From: Candidatus Binatia bacterium
GTDB lineage: Bacteria; Desulfobacterota; Binatia; UBA12015
Assembly (NCBI GenBank): GCA_029243485.1
Contig: JAQWRY010000064.1
Coordinates: 62,001 to 126,000 of the forward strand
Direction: 5' to 3'
Length of the DNA: 64,000 nt
Shown here: one piece after another, positions 43,038 to 52,038 of the stretch
How positions within the stretch are numbered: position 1 is the first letter of the stretch
How the letters are laid out: each line of letters starts with the position of its first letter
Program-made: the position numbers and the translations under genes
Notes under the pieces: generated by a model
Seen by the model: the letters and a program-made list of their open reading frames with translations, nothing else
Told to the model about the DNA's origin: nothing
Database searches by the model: none

Positions 43038-44663
43038 CTAGGCCGCGTTCTGCGTGCGCTGGAAAAGGCTCGGGTCGGGCGTGTCGGCCAGCTCGAGCTT
43101 CGGGTGGCGCTGCACCAGATTGTCCAGGAATGCTTGGCTCTGGGCCAGGATGACCGGCCGGGAGTCCCGGTCGAAGACGAGCTTCGTCATGGTCGAGTGG
43201 CGGACCATGTCCTCATCGAATCCGGCCTGCGGCCAGCGCGCGACCTTGAACGTGAGAGGAGACAGCCGCAGCTCGACTTTGTACTCGGCCGCCATGCGGT
43301 GTTTCAGGACGTCGAACTGCAGGGGGCCGACCGCACCCACGATCGTGGCGGACGAGCCGTCTTGATCACGGAACAACTGCACGGCTCCCTCCTGCGTGAG
43401 CTGCTCGAGGCCCTTCGCGAGCGCTTTCCGTTTGGTGACGAGCCCGAGTTCGATTCGCATGAAGTGCTCGGGGGCAAACGCAGGGAAGTCGACGAAGGAG
43501 ATGTCGCCGCTCTCACAGATCGTGTCGCCGATGCGGAGCATGCCTGGATCGAAGAGACCCACCACGTCTCCCGGGAAGGCCTCGGCGACGCCCTCTCTGC
43601 TTCGACCCATGAGGAGCGTCGACTTCGCGAGGCGGATGGTCTTGCCCGTTCGCTGATGCTTCGCGGTCAGACCCTGCACGTAGCGTCCGGAGCAGATCCG
43701 GACGAACGCGATGCGGTCTCGATGGTCCGGATCCATGTTCGCTTGGATCTTGAAGACGAACGCGGAGAACGGGGTCTCGACCGGGTCGATGGGTCCGCTC
43801 GCCGCGAGCTGCGGTCCGGGGCACGGCGCCATCGTGAGGAATCTTTCGATGAAGGGCCGCACGCCATAGTTGGTGAGTGCGCTTCCGAAAAACACCGGCG
43901 TCTGCGTGCCGGCACGCACGCGTCCCAGGTCGAATTCCGTGCCGGCGCCGTCGAGAAGCTCGAGAGCTTCGGTGGTCGCGTCGGCCTCGGGGCCCATGCC
44001 GGCTCGCACGGCGGCATCGCTGACCTCACCGGCGATCTCGGTTTCGTCGAGTTCGGTTGCGCCGTGATTGCCGCCGCCGAAGAGAAGCAGCTTGCGGCCG
44101 AGTCGGTCGTATACACCACGGAATTCGCGTCCGGAGCCGACTGACCAGTTCACCGGGATGGCCTCGATGCCGAGCACCTCTTCGATCTCACCGAGGAGCT
44201 CGAGTGGGTCGAGTCCTGCACGGTCCATCTTGTTGATGAAGGTGAAGATCGGCAGGCCCCGCATGCGGCAGACTTCGAACAGTCGCCTCGTTTGCGGCTC
44301 GACGCCCTTCGCGGCATCGATGAGCATGACGACGCTGTCCGCCGCCAGGAGCGTGCGGTACGTGTCCTCGCTGAAGTCACGGTGCCCCGGTGTGTCGAGG
44401 ATGTTGATCCGGATCCCCTCGTACTCGGCGTGCATGACCGAGCTCGAGACTGAGATGCCGCGCTGTTTTTCGATGTCGAGCCAGTCGCTCGTGGCGTGTC
44501 GCGCCGCGCGCTGGGCTCGGACCGCCCCGGCCTCTCGGACGGCGCCCCCGAAGAGCAAGATCTTCTCAGTGAGGGTCGTCTTGCCGGCGTCGGGGTGCGA
44601 GATGATCGCGAACGTCCGGCGTCGGTCGATCTCCTGTGAAATTAGGTGGGCGATGGAATCCAT
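43038..44663 (-). CDS. prfC: Peptide chain release factor 3 (RF3)
   Basis: A 541-residue translational GTPase that recycles RF1/RF2 after termination. G1 is ISHPDAGKTTL (residues 21-31), G2 follows RGISVSSSVM near 68, G3 DTPGHRDFSEDT near 88, and G4 NKMDRAGLDP near 142. The RF3-specific C-terminal domain follows with FPAFAPEHFMRIELG and VGAVGPLQFDVLKHRMAAEY. Length matches E. coli RF3 (529). It is a housekeeping gene with no operon link to neighbours. Confidence 0.97.
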   Translation of the reverse strand: MDSIAHLISQEIDRRRTFAIISHPDAGKTTLTEKILLFGGAVREAGAVRAQRAARHATSDWLDIEKQRGISVSSSVMHAEYEGIRINILDTPGHRDFSEDTYRTLLAADSVVMLIDAAKGVEPQTRRLFEVCRMRGLPIFTFINKMDRAGLDPLELLGEIEEVLGIEAIPVNWSVGSGREFRGVYDRLGRKLLLFGGGNHGATELDETEIAGEVSDAAVRAGMGPEADATTEALELLDGAGTEFDLGRVRAGTQTPVFFGSALTNYGVRPFIERFLTMAPCPGPQLAASGPIDPVETPFSAFVFKIQANMDPDHRDRIAFVRICSGRYVQGLTAKHQRTGKTIRLAKSTLLMGRSREGVAEAFPGDVVGLFDPGMLRIGDTICESGDISFVDFPAFAPEHFMRIELGLVTKRKALAKGLEQLTQEGAVQLFRDQDGSSATIVGAVGPLQFDVLKHRMAAEYKVELRLSPLTFKVARWPQAGFDEDMVRHSTMTKLVFDRDSRPVILAQSQAFLDNLVQRHPKLELADTPDPSLFQRTQNAA

Positions 44664-44985
44664 GGCGAAAGCGGGAGCTTAGCGGACGGTAGCTGCGGCC
44701 GCCCGAGGGGACCTGCGCGCAGTCGGGGTAGGGGATGCCAGGGCGCCCACTGTGTCTCAACTGGCAGGGCGACAACCTGTGTCCTTGCGGCATAGTGACT
44801 GAAGATAAGGCATTTTCGCAAGAACGGACTTGCCCAAGCATCTGCCAAGAAGCTAACACTTTGTCACCTGTCCCCCCCTGCCGCGACACTCCGGAGAAAC
44901 CCCCGAATGCCCCCCCCCCTCTTCCCCCGACCACCAGGCATGCGTTTGTCCCGAGAGCCAATCGGAGCCTGCGAGCACGGTCTGG
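44664..44985. other. Intergenic region between prfC and the disintegrin-like repeat gene
   Basis: A 322-base divergent spacer that must hold the promoters of prfC and of the 1269-residue secreted protein. It includes a lower-GC stretch (about 44795-44870) that is the likeliest promoter zone. I found no clear gene, riboswitch or repeat. The ATG at 44986 lacks an evident SD. Confidence 0.5.
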
Positions 44986-47900
44986 ATGATCGTCCTCATG
45001 GCGATCTTTCTTCTAGGTTTTGCTCCGGAAGTGTCCGCGCAGGTCTGCGGGGATACCATGCTCGATGCAGGCGAGGAGTGCGAAGCTCCGTTCGACGCGT
45101 GCTGCAATGCCGCGACGTGTCTATTCGAGCCCGCGACGACCGTTTGTCTCGCGGGATCCGGGGATGCGTGTGATCCCGCCGAGATGTGTACGGGGAGTTC
45201 CGACGCGTGTCCGAGCGACACCGTCCTTCCGAATGGCACCGGGTGTTACGCGGGCTCGGGCGACCTCTGCGATCCGGCGAAAGAGTGTACGGGCGTCGCA
45301 ACCGAGGCGTGTCCCGCAGCGACGATCGAACCGCTGACGACCGTTTGTCGATTCGGCTCGGGCGACCTGTGCGATCCCGGAGAGATGTGCACCGGGAACG
45401 CCCTCGAAGCGTGTCCGGGTGACGTCGTCTTGTCGGTCGGGACGCAGTGCTACGCGGGCTCCGGCGATCTGTGTGATCCTGCGAAGGAGTGCACGGGCGT
45501 CGCCACGGAAGCCTGCCCCGCTGCCACGACCGAACCGACAACGTCGGTCTGTGGGGTAGGCTCCGGTGATCTGTGCGACCCCGACGAGTTGTGCACCGGA
45601 AACGCGGGTGAAGTGTGTCCCGCCGACCAAGTGTCGCCGCCCGTCACCGTATGTCGCTTCGGCTCCGGTGATTCGTGCGATCCTGATGAATTCTGCACGG
45701 GTGCCGCCGGTCTGGCTTGTCCGTCCGATACGATCTCCCCGGTGACGCAGGTGTGTCGCGCCGGTTCCGGCGACGCCTGCGATCCGAACGAGCTGTGCAC
45801 GGGTGCTGCTGGTCAAGCGTGTCCGTCCGATACGATCTCCCCGGCGACGCTGGTCTGTCGCCCGGGTTCCGGTGATTCGTGCGACCCCGACGAACTGTGC
45901 ACGGGAAGCGCCGGACAGGCGTGCCCGTCCGATACGATCTCCCCTGTGACGCAGGTCTGTCGTACCGGCTCGGGTGATTCGTGCGACCCCGACGAACTGT
46001 GCACGGGAAGCGCGGGGGCGGCGTGTCCATCGGACACCGTTTCTCCGGCGACGGAGGTCTGTCGCTCCGGCTCGGGTGATGCGTGCGACCCCGACGAGTT
46101 GTGCAGCGGAAACGTCGGCGAGGCCTGCCCCACCGACACGATCTCTCCCGCGACCCAGGTTTGCCGCGACGGGTCGGGTGACTCGTGCGATCCCGAGGAG
46201 TTGTGCACGGGAAGCGCGGGCGAAGAGTGTCCTTCGGATGCGATCTCTCCTGCGACCCAGGTGTGCCGTGCGGGCTCGGGCGATGCGTGCGATCCCGATG
46301 AGTTGTGCACCGGATCGGCCGGCGAGGAGTGCCCATCGGACGTCGTCTCGCCCGCCACCTTGGTGTGTCGCCCCGGTTCGGGAGACCCGAACGGCTCGGG
46401 CATCGTCTGTGACGCAGACGAGACGTGCACGGGTGCGGCCGGCGAGGAATGCCCGACCGACCTGTTCGAGCCGGTGACGACCGTCTGTCGGACTGGTTCG
46501 GGCGACGTGTGCGATCCCGACGAGGTTTGTCCCGGAACCGCGGGAGCCGCTTGTGCGACCGATGACATCGCACCCGATACGACGGTTTGCCGCGTCGGCG
46601 GTGGCGATCCGAGCGGCGGCGGCTTCGTGTGTGATCCCGATGAGGTCTGTACCGCGGTCGCCGGTGAAGCCTGTCCGACCGACGAGTTCTCGCCTGCGGG
46701 TACCGTCTGCAACGCGGGCGGCGGTGACCCCAACGGCTCCGGCTTCGTGTGTGACCCGGACGAGCAGTGCCCCGGTGGCGCCGGGGGCGTTTGTCCTCCC
46801 GATGCTCTGTCCGACTCGGACGAAGTGTGCCGTGCCGGATCCGGTAGCTTCGACGGCGAGGTCTTCACCTGTGACGCGAGTGAGCGCTGCACGGGTGGGC
46901 CGGACGAGTGGTGTCCGATCGACGTGAACTTCCCGGTCGAGGCCGGCCTTACGCTGCGCGCGACCCGAGACGCGCGGACGATGGAAACGCACCGCAGTTC
47001 GAACAACGGTGCGACCGGTCTCTTCTGGCTGAAGAGATCCCCCAACGTCCGTGGCCTTATCGGCTTCGATCTGAGCTGCCAGGGTGCCGCCATGGAAACG
47101 CTCGACTGCGGTCTGCTGGGTGCGTCGATTCACGATGGGACACCGACCATAGCCGGCTCGACATTCTCCGCGTATCGACTCAACGTCGACTGGGTCGAGG
47201 GGAATCAAGCGTTCGATAGCTTCAGCTGGTCGGGGCAAAGTCTCGGATCGTTCCCGGGCAGCGGTTCGGGTACGACCTGGAACTGCCGCGTGGACACGGA
47301 CCTGGCAGCGAGCAACTCGAGCGATTGCGCCGCGGAAGACATGTGGTCGGGTGGCGATATTTGCGGAGCTGGCACGTGCTACTCCACGACCGCAACCGAT
47401 GACGCGCCCTACCTCACGCCCTCGCAGGGGACGCTCGGGTGGAACGTCACCGACGACCTCGTGGCGAGCGCAAGTCCCGTGAGTTGGCTGCTGAAGGTGA
47501 CCGACGAGACGCTCGTCAGCTCCGGATCCGTGAAGCTCTATCAACGCGACGGCGCACGCTTCATCGCCGAGAGCGATCCGTCGACACCGCCCGACGAGGC
47601 CTTCGCGCGCGCACCTCGCCTGCTTCTCTACGGCCCCGACCTCGTTGCCCCGCAGGCCAACCTCGTGGAGCCCGCGAGCCAGGGGGCCATCGGCTCGACG
47701 ATCGTCGTCGCGTTGGATCAGACCGGCGTGATCGGCGGGGACACGCCGCGTTGGAACAACAAGACGACGGACAAGTGGGGCTACTTGGATCCGGGCGTGC
47801 TCCAGGATTGGGAAGCGACCATTTCCCTCCAGGCAGGCCCGAATGAAGTCGAGTTCACGGTGTACGACGCCTGCAACGCGGAAGGTCGCGTGACCTACAC

Positions 47901-48795
47901 GTTGACCTCGGCGGATGGCGAGTTCTGCGGCAACGCGATCATCGAGGCCGGCGAACAATGCGACGATGGCAACGGAGTGAGTGGCGACTGCTGCTCGGGG
48001 ACGTGTCAGCTCGAGCCGGACGGGGCCGTGTGCGACGACGGAGACATCTGTACTTCAGACAGCGCGTGCGCTGCCGGATCCTGCATCGGGGCCGACCGGT
48101 CGCCGTTGAGCTGTGGTGACTCCTATATGTGCTATAAGGCGGCCGTGACGCGAGGGACGCTCCCGTTCCTTCCGGTCTCCAGGCATCCCCTGACCGACGC
48201 ATTCGGCGCGAACGAGTCCGACATCCGGCTCGCACAATCGATCTGTGTTCCGGGCTCGGTCGAATCGGAGCCGGTGTTCTCCTCGGCCGCGCACCTCGTC
48301 GGTTACAAGATGAAGGAGCGCACGTCCCGCCCGCGTCCTCCGGCCATTGTGGTGACGGACCGCTTCGGCTCCATCGTGGTAGATCCTCTGAAGGTTTCCG
48401 GGTTGCTCTCCCCGGCCGGGTACCAGCTGGACGGCCCGGCTGCGCCTCTTGGCACGGGCATCATCGACCACCATGAGTGCTACACGGCGCGCATGTCGCA
48501 AGGGAAGTATCCAAAGGGCACGACGGTCGAGGTGGCGGAGTCTCTCGAGCAGCGGACGTACCAGGTTCTGAAGCCGGGCCGTCTCTGCCTCGCCGTCGAT
48601 TCGGACGGCGCGGGGGTGATGAACCCGAACGCGCACCTGATGTGTTATCGTGTGTCGCGTTTGTCTTCCGAAGCGAAGCACCAGAAGGTACGGAAACGCA
48701 TCCACGTCGTCGACGAGTTCGGAACATTGGAACTCGACACGCGACGTGAAGCCGAGCTCTGCGTCCCGGCGACAATCGACAGCCCGATTTTCTGA
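44986..48795 (+). CDS. Large secreted protein with 17 disintegrin-loop-like repeats
   Basis: A 1269-residue exported protein; signal peptide residues 1-18 (cleavage after VSA). Residues 53 to about 650 are 17 tandem repeats of about 34 residues with the pattern V-C-R-x-G-S-G-D-x-C-D-P-D-E-L-C-T-G-x-A-G-x-x-C-P-S-D. Residues about 650-890 form a DNRLRE-like beta domain (LTLRATRDARTMETHRSSNN), then an Ig-like segment and a single DUF4215-type unit (CGNAIIEAGEQCDDGNGVSG). The last 230 residues hold two copies of a domain starting M-C-Y and ending L-C-V/L. No C-terminal anchor. Likely an extracellular adhesion or matrix protein; function unknown. Confidence 0.87.
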   Translation: MIVLMAIFLLGFAPEVSAQVCGDTMLDAGEECEAPFDACCNAATCLFEPATTVCLAGSGDACDPAEMCTGSSDACPSDTVLPNGTGCYAGSGDLCDPAKECTGVATEACPAATIEPLTTVCRFGSGDLCDPGEMCTGNALEACPGDVVLSVGTQCYAGSGDLCDPAKECTGVATEACPAATTEPTTSVCGVGSGDLCDPDELCTGNAGEVCPADQVSPPVTVCRFGSGDSCDPDEFCTGAAGLACPSDTISPVTQVCRAGSGDACDPNELCTGAAGQACPSDTISPATLVCRPGSGDSCDPDELCTGSAGQACPSDTISPVTQVCRTGSGDSCDPDELCTGSAGAACPSDTVSPATEVCRSGSGDACDPDELCSGNVGEACPTDTISPATQVCRDGSGDSCDPEELCTGSAGEECPSDAISPATQVCRAGSGDACDPDELCTGSAGEECPSDVVSPATLVCRPGSGDPNGSGIVCDADETCTGAAGEECPTDLFEPVTTVCRTGSGDVCDPDEVCPGTAGAACATDDIAPDTTVCRVGGGDPSGGGFVCDPDEVCTAVAGEACPTDEFSPAGTVCNAGGGDPNGSGFVCDPDEQCPGGAGGVCPPDALSDSDEVCRAGSGSFDGEVFTCDASERCTGGPDEWCPIDVNFPVEAGLTLRATRDARTMETHRSSNNGATGLFWLKRSPNVRGLIGFDLSCQGAAMETLDCGLLGASIHDGTPTIAGSTFSAYRLNVDWVEGNQAFDSFSWSGQSLGSFPGSGSGTTWNCRVDTDLAASNSSDCAAEDMWSGGDICGAGTCYSTTATDDAPYLTPSQGTLGWNVTDDLVASASPVSWLLKVTDETLVSSGSVKLYQRDGARFIAESDPSTPPDEAFARAPRLLLYGPDLVAPQANLVEPASQGAIGSTIVVALDQTGVIGGDTPRWNNKTTDKWGYLDPGVLQDWEATISLQAGPNEVEFTVYDACNAEGRVTYTLTSADGEFCGNAIIEAGEQCDDGNGVSGDCCSGTCQLEPDGAVCDDGDICTSDSACAAGSCIGADRSPLSCGDSYMCYKAAVTRGTLPFLPVSRHPLTDAFGANESDIRLAQSICVPGSVESEPVFSSAAHLVGYKMKERTSRPRPPAIVVTDRFGSIVVDPLKVSGLLSPAGYQLDGPAAPLGTGIIDHHECYTARMSQGKYPKGTTVEVAESLEQRTYQVLKPGRLCLAVDSDGAGVMNPNAHLMCYRVSRLSSEAKHQKVRKRIHVVDEFGTLELDTRREAELCVPATIDSPIF
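45142..46930 (+). repeat. 17 tandem ~102-bp repeats encoding six-Cys modules
   Basis: Each unit encodes about 34 residues; units 13, 15, 16 and 17 carry a short insert before the second Cys (for example DPNGSGIVCD). Units 6-12 are the most alike in DNA and protein (VCR-x-GSGD, CDPDELCTG, CPSDTISPAT), pointing to recent expansion. Units 2 and 4 share an alternative CYAGSGDLCDPAKECTG form. The spacing and residues around the Cys match the CR..-..CD..E.CTG...CP.D loop of ADAM/snake-venom disintegrin domains. Confidence 0.88.
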
Positions 48796-48802
48796 GCGGC
48801 GA

Positions 48803-49267
48803 CTACTTCGCTGGTTTGATCGCGCCCTTGGCGAGGAGGGTGCTCCGCAAGTCTTCGATGCGCGTGCGGTTCACTCCCATGTCGCCGTACCCGATTCGCG
48901 AGGCCGAGCGGACGGCGATGATGCCGTCGTGGGCCCGGAGCTGCAGTTCGAGGTCGTCGACGAAGCCCATCAGCGTGCTCGTGCACTCCGCGTAGAGGTA
49001 GTCGGGAGTCTGGGTGAAGACCTCGGTGCGCGGTATCGCCGCGACGGCCGTTTCGGCTGCCTTCCACGCGGCGGCGGGCTCCGTCGCCAGAACGAACGGT
49101 GCCACGTAGTGCGTCGAGTCGTCGGCGTCCGCGTCGCTCGACACACAGTTCGGCGAAGAGGGGCACGGGGCCAGATGGCCATCGATCACGCCGATGTCCG
49201 TAGGGCGTGTTCCTGCACAAGAGAAGAGAGCCATGGCGAGTACCCAGATCGGCCAGCGTGAAGTCAT
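48803..49267 (-). CDS. DUF1499 lipoprotein
   Basis: A 154-residue protein. The lipobox ALFSC (Cys17) at the end of a short signal peptide marks it as a lipoprotein. The mature region has the DUF1499 signature: CPSSPNCVSSDADADDSTHY near residues 35-54, WKAAETAVAAIPRTEV, and a YLYAECTSTLMGFVDDLEL near 91-109, then SRIGYGDMGVNRTRIEDLR near 125. Function unknown. It follows the DUF3089 hydrolase by five bases on the same strand, so they are co-transcribed. Confidence 0.9.
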   Translation of the reverse strand: MTSRWPIWVLAMALFSCAGTRPTDIGVIDGHLAPCPSSPNCVSSDADADDSTHYVAPFVLATEPAAAWKAAETAVAAIPRTEVFTQTPDYLYAECTSTLMGFVDDLELQLRAHDGIIAVRSASRIGYGDMGVNRTRIEDLRSTLLAKGAIKPAK

Positions 49268-49272
49268 AAATT

Positions 49273-50445
49273 TTACCGCCGTGCCGCGTGCCAGGCATCG
49301 GCCTGGCGTTCGACGATCGAGATCAGGTTCCCGAGCGCCACGTTTGCATCGATGATGTGCATCCCCCAGTCGGGTGTGAGATCGCCGCCGACGTCGTCGG
49401 CGCGCGGGCCCGGGTCCGGGTTGATGACGAGAGAGAGGTAGGAGAACTGGTCGTCGGCGACGCACTCGGAACTCACGAGGCCGGGGAAGGAGATGAACGG
49501 CGTCGAGATCGCCGGAGGGTCTACGACGTCGTCGGCCCAGGCGCGGTCGGGGTCGGCCACCGCGAATTGGGAGTTCTCGAAGAGATTGAAGTAGGACGTC
49601 AGGTCTCCGAGGCCACCGCCGAGCCCGGCCGGATTCGTGCAGAGTGCTTGAGTCCCTTCCTCGCGGGATCTGCCGAAGATCGAGTTGTCGGGAGGCGGCG
49701 CGGTTGCGCGGAACGAGGCGTATGAGAGGACGCAGTTGAACTGATCGACGGACCGGCACGCGGGAATGTTCTGGAAGGAACCGCCGATGTCTTCGCCGGC
49801 CGGGACCACGACGGTGCTGCCGAGGATCATCGCGGAGATCATCTGCGCGCGGAGGGCGTCGTTGCCGTCGATCTCATCTTGGATCAAGCGCCGGAGATGG
49901 CCTGCGCCCTGGGAGTGTCCGATCAGCATGAACGGTCGCCCCTGGTTCCAGTGCCCCAGATAGTATCGGAACGAATCGATCACATCGGCGTACGCCTGTC
50001 CGGAGGTGCTGCCCGCCGGCGCTGTTAGCGTCCGTTGGCGGTAGATCGGCGCGTACATCTCGCAGGAGCGTCCGAACCGTGCGGCCTGGTTGCGAACCGT
50101 GAAGATCTCTTCCTTGTAGTTGCCATCGAACGGAGCGTTGCCTTCGGCTCCGAGTCGCACCGTTGGGTAGACGTAGAAGCAGTCGAAGGTCGGATCGCTG
50201 GCGGGCACGTGCGGTTCGGCGGTCAGAGTTCCGTCGGCTTGGACCTCGGTGGAGTCGAGATTGGTGTCGCAGACGTCACCCGGCAGGTCCTTGCGGCACA
50301 GCCAGTGCTCGTCGACCTCGTAGATGTCGCTTTCGTGGTCGGCGAAGAAGATGGTCGGTGCAGACGCGAAGCCCGAGTTGGTCGAAGCCCCGTCTCCGCA
50401 AGCGGCGAGGAGGGCGCATACTGTTAGAATCCCGATCGAGCGCAT
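49273..50445 (-). CDS. DUF3089 alpha/beta-hydrolase lipoprotein
   Basis: A 390-residue protein with a lipobox LLAAC (Cys16). The alpha/beta-hydrolase nucleophile is Ser177 or nearby in MLIGHSQGAGHLRRLI; DCFYVYPTVR near 93 and CVLSYASF near 230 match DUF3089. A late Asp/His pair is expected in the C-terminal third (GMHIIDANVALGNL contains the His). Probably a periplasm-facing or outer-membrane esterase/lipase. ATG at 50445 chosen over a GTG at 50463. Operon with the DUF1499 lipoprotein. Confidence 0.88.
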   Translation of the reverse strand: MRSIGILTVCALLAACGDGASTNSGFASAPTIFFADHESDIYEVDEHWLCRKDLPGDVCDTNLDSTEVQADGTLTAEPHVPASDPTFDCFYVYPTVRLGAEGNAPFDGNYKEEIFTVRNQAARFGRSCEMYAPIYRQRTLTAPAGSTSGQAYADVIDSFRYYLGHWNQGRPFMLIGHSQGAGHLRRLIQDEIDGNDALRAQMISAMILGSTVVVPAGEDIGGSFQNIPACRSVDQFNCVLSYASFRATAPPPDNSIFGRSREEGTQALCTNPAGLGGGLGDLTSYFNLFENSQFAVADPDRAWADDVVDPPAISTPFISFPGLVSSECVADDQFSYLSLVINPDPGPRADDVGGDLTPDWGMHIIDANVALGNLISIVERQADAWHAARR

Positions 50446-50540
50446 GCCCGCGCTTACCAGCACTGGCCGAACTGGGCAATCCGGGGCGTCGCCGGCTCAC
50501 GGTCTTGCGTTGCCGCGATCGGCCCGGCAGGACTCATCCC

Positions 50541-51851
50541 ATGAGTGACTGGCGCCACCATTACGAGAGCAATTTGCAGAGTCCCGAGGAGGCGGTTGCC
50601 GCCATCCCCGACGGGTCCCTGATCCTGCAGGGCAATGCCGTAGGGGAGCCTCGAGCTGTGCTGGGGGCCATCGCCGGCCGGGCCCGGGCTGGCGGTTGGC
50701 GCAAGATCCGCATGGGATCGCTCTTGCCGACGAAGCACAGCGCCGAGACGATCTTCGCGCCCGACCTGGCGGAAGTGATCGAGTGGACGTCCTTCTTCTC
50801 GAGCGGCGTCGATCGGGCGCGGATTGGTAGCGGCGCCGCCCAGTTCGTCCCGGTTCAGTTCCACCAGATGCCGCGTGTGATCCGCGATTACACCGAGGTC
50901 GACGTCGCAGTCGTTTGCGTTTCGCGCGTCGACAAGTGGGGCTACGTGAGCCTCGGGACGAACGTCGACACGAACCTCGCCTCGATCGAGAAGGCCCGCT
51001 ACGTGATCGCCGAAGTCAATCGGCACATGCCCCGGGTTCACGGTTCGGGCTGGGTTCACGTCTCCGAGTTCGATGCGATCGTCGAGCACGATGAGCCGGT
51101 GATGGAGCTCCCGGTGCCGCCCGAGCGTGAAGAGGATGCGGCGATGGGGAAGATCATCTCCGAGATGATCCCCAATGGTGCGACCATTCAGCTCGGGATC
51201 GGCGGCGTCCCGAACGCGGTAGCCAAGAGCCTCATGCAGCACCGCGATCTGGGCATCCACACGGAGATGTTCGTAGACGCGATGGCGGATCTCATCGAGT
51301 CGGGCGTCGCGAACGGTTCGCGAAAGGCGACCCACGTAGGCAAGGCGATTTTCGCCTTCGCCGCCGGATCGAAGCGAATGTACGATTTCCTGGACGACAA
51401 TCCCTGCCTGGAAGCGCACCCGGTCGACTACACGAATCACCCGGCGAACATCGCGAAGAACGACGGTCTGATCTCGGTCAACGCGACGATTCAGATCGAT
51501 CTGACCGGACAGTGTTGCTCGGAATCCATGGGCGCCGCGCAGTTCAGCGGGACCGGCGGTCAGCTCGACTTCGTTCGAGGCGCCTTCGACGCCGGAGGGA
51601 AGTCGATCATCGCGTTCTACTCGACGGCGAAGAACGGCGCCGTATCGCGCGTCGTGCCGAGGTTGACCGAAGGTGCGGTCGTGACCACGCCGCGGACCGA
51701 TGTGCACTACGTCGTTTCGGAGTATGGCGTCGCCCGCCTCAAGGGCCGCTCGACCCGGGAGCGCGCGGAGGCCCTGATCTCCCTCGCGCATCCCAAGTTC
51801 CGAGAGGATCTGACCCGATCGGCGGCGGAAATGGGTTACCTGGCGGGCTAG
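50541..51851 (+). CDS. Acetyl-CoA hydrolase/4-hydroxybutyrate CoA-transferase family protein
   Basis: A 436-residue CoA-transferase of the AbfT/Cat1 fold. IQLGIGGVPNAVAKSLMQHR near residues 215-234 is the CoA-binding glycine loop; Glu242 in IHTEMFVDAMADL is the likely catalytic carboxylate, and SMGAAQFSGTGGQLDFVRGA near 329-348 is the family signature. Predicted exchange of CoA between acyl-CoA and a short carboxylic acid. ATG at 50541; SD is not obvious. It diverges from the DUF3089 lipoprotein operon. Confidence 0.93.
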   Translation: MSDWRHHYESNLQSPEEAVAAIPDGSLILQGNAVGEPRAVLGAIAGRARAGGWRKIRMGSLLPTKHSAETIFAPDLAEVIEWTSFFSSGVDRARIGSGAAQFVPVQFHQMPRVIRDYTEVDVAVVCVSRVDKWGYVSLGTNVDTNLASIEKARYVIAEVNRHMPRVHGSGWVHVSEFDAIVEHDEPVMELPVPPEREEDAAMGKIISEMIPNGATIQLGIGGVPNAVAKSLMQHRDLGIHTEMFVDAMADLIESGVANGSRKATHVGKAIFAFAAGSKRMYDFLDDNPCLEAHPVDYTNHPANIAKNDGLISVNATIQIDLTGQCCSESMGAAQFSGTGGQLDFVRGAFDAGGKSIIAFYSTAKNGAVSRVVPRLTEGAVVTTPRTDVHYVVSEYGVARLKGRSTRERAEALISLAHPKFREDLTRSAAEMGYLAG

Positions 51852-51905
51852 GGCCCCCTGCAACTCGGCCGGTCCCGGCTTCGAGACAGGGGGTGACGTG
51901 CACGA

Positions 51906-51928
51906 TCGGAGCGCGGTAGTCGCTCCGA
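51906..51928 (+). terminator. Hairpin after the CoA-transferase gene
   Basis: TCGGAGCG (51906-51913) pairs perfectly with CGCTCCGA (51921-51928) around a seven-base loop, 54 bases past the stop at 51851. It is followed by CCCGACATT rather than a T-run. Likely the end of the CoA-transferase transcript. Confidence 0.45.
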
Positions 51929-52038
51929 CCCGACATTATGGGGAGTAATCGGCGTCCTGCTGTGGACTTCGCAATGCTAGCGGGGCCACAATGACTGTCT
52001 TCTGGGCCGGGTGCCGACCCACTCCCCCTGGAGGGGCC

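Noticed and set aside
45121..47958. 945-codon minus-strand frame with regular repeats
   Set aside because: It is the mirror of the 17 disintegrin-like repeats; periodicity comes from the sense gene, and low-complexity R/T/A composition has no family.
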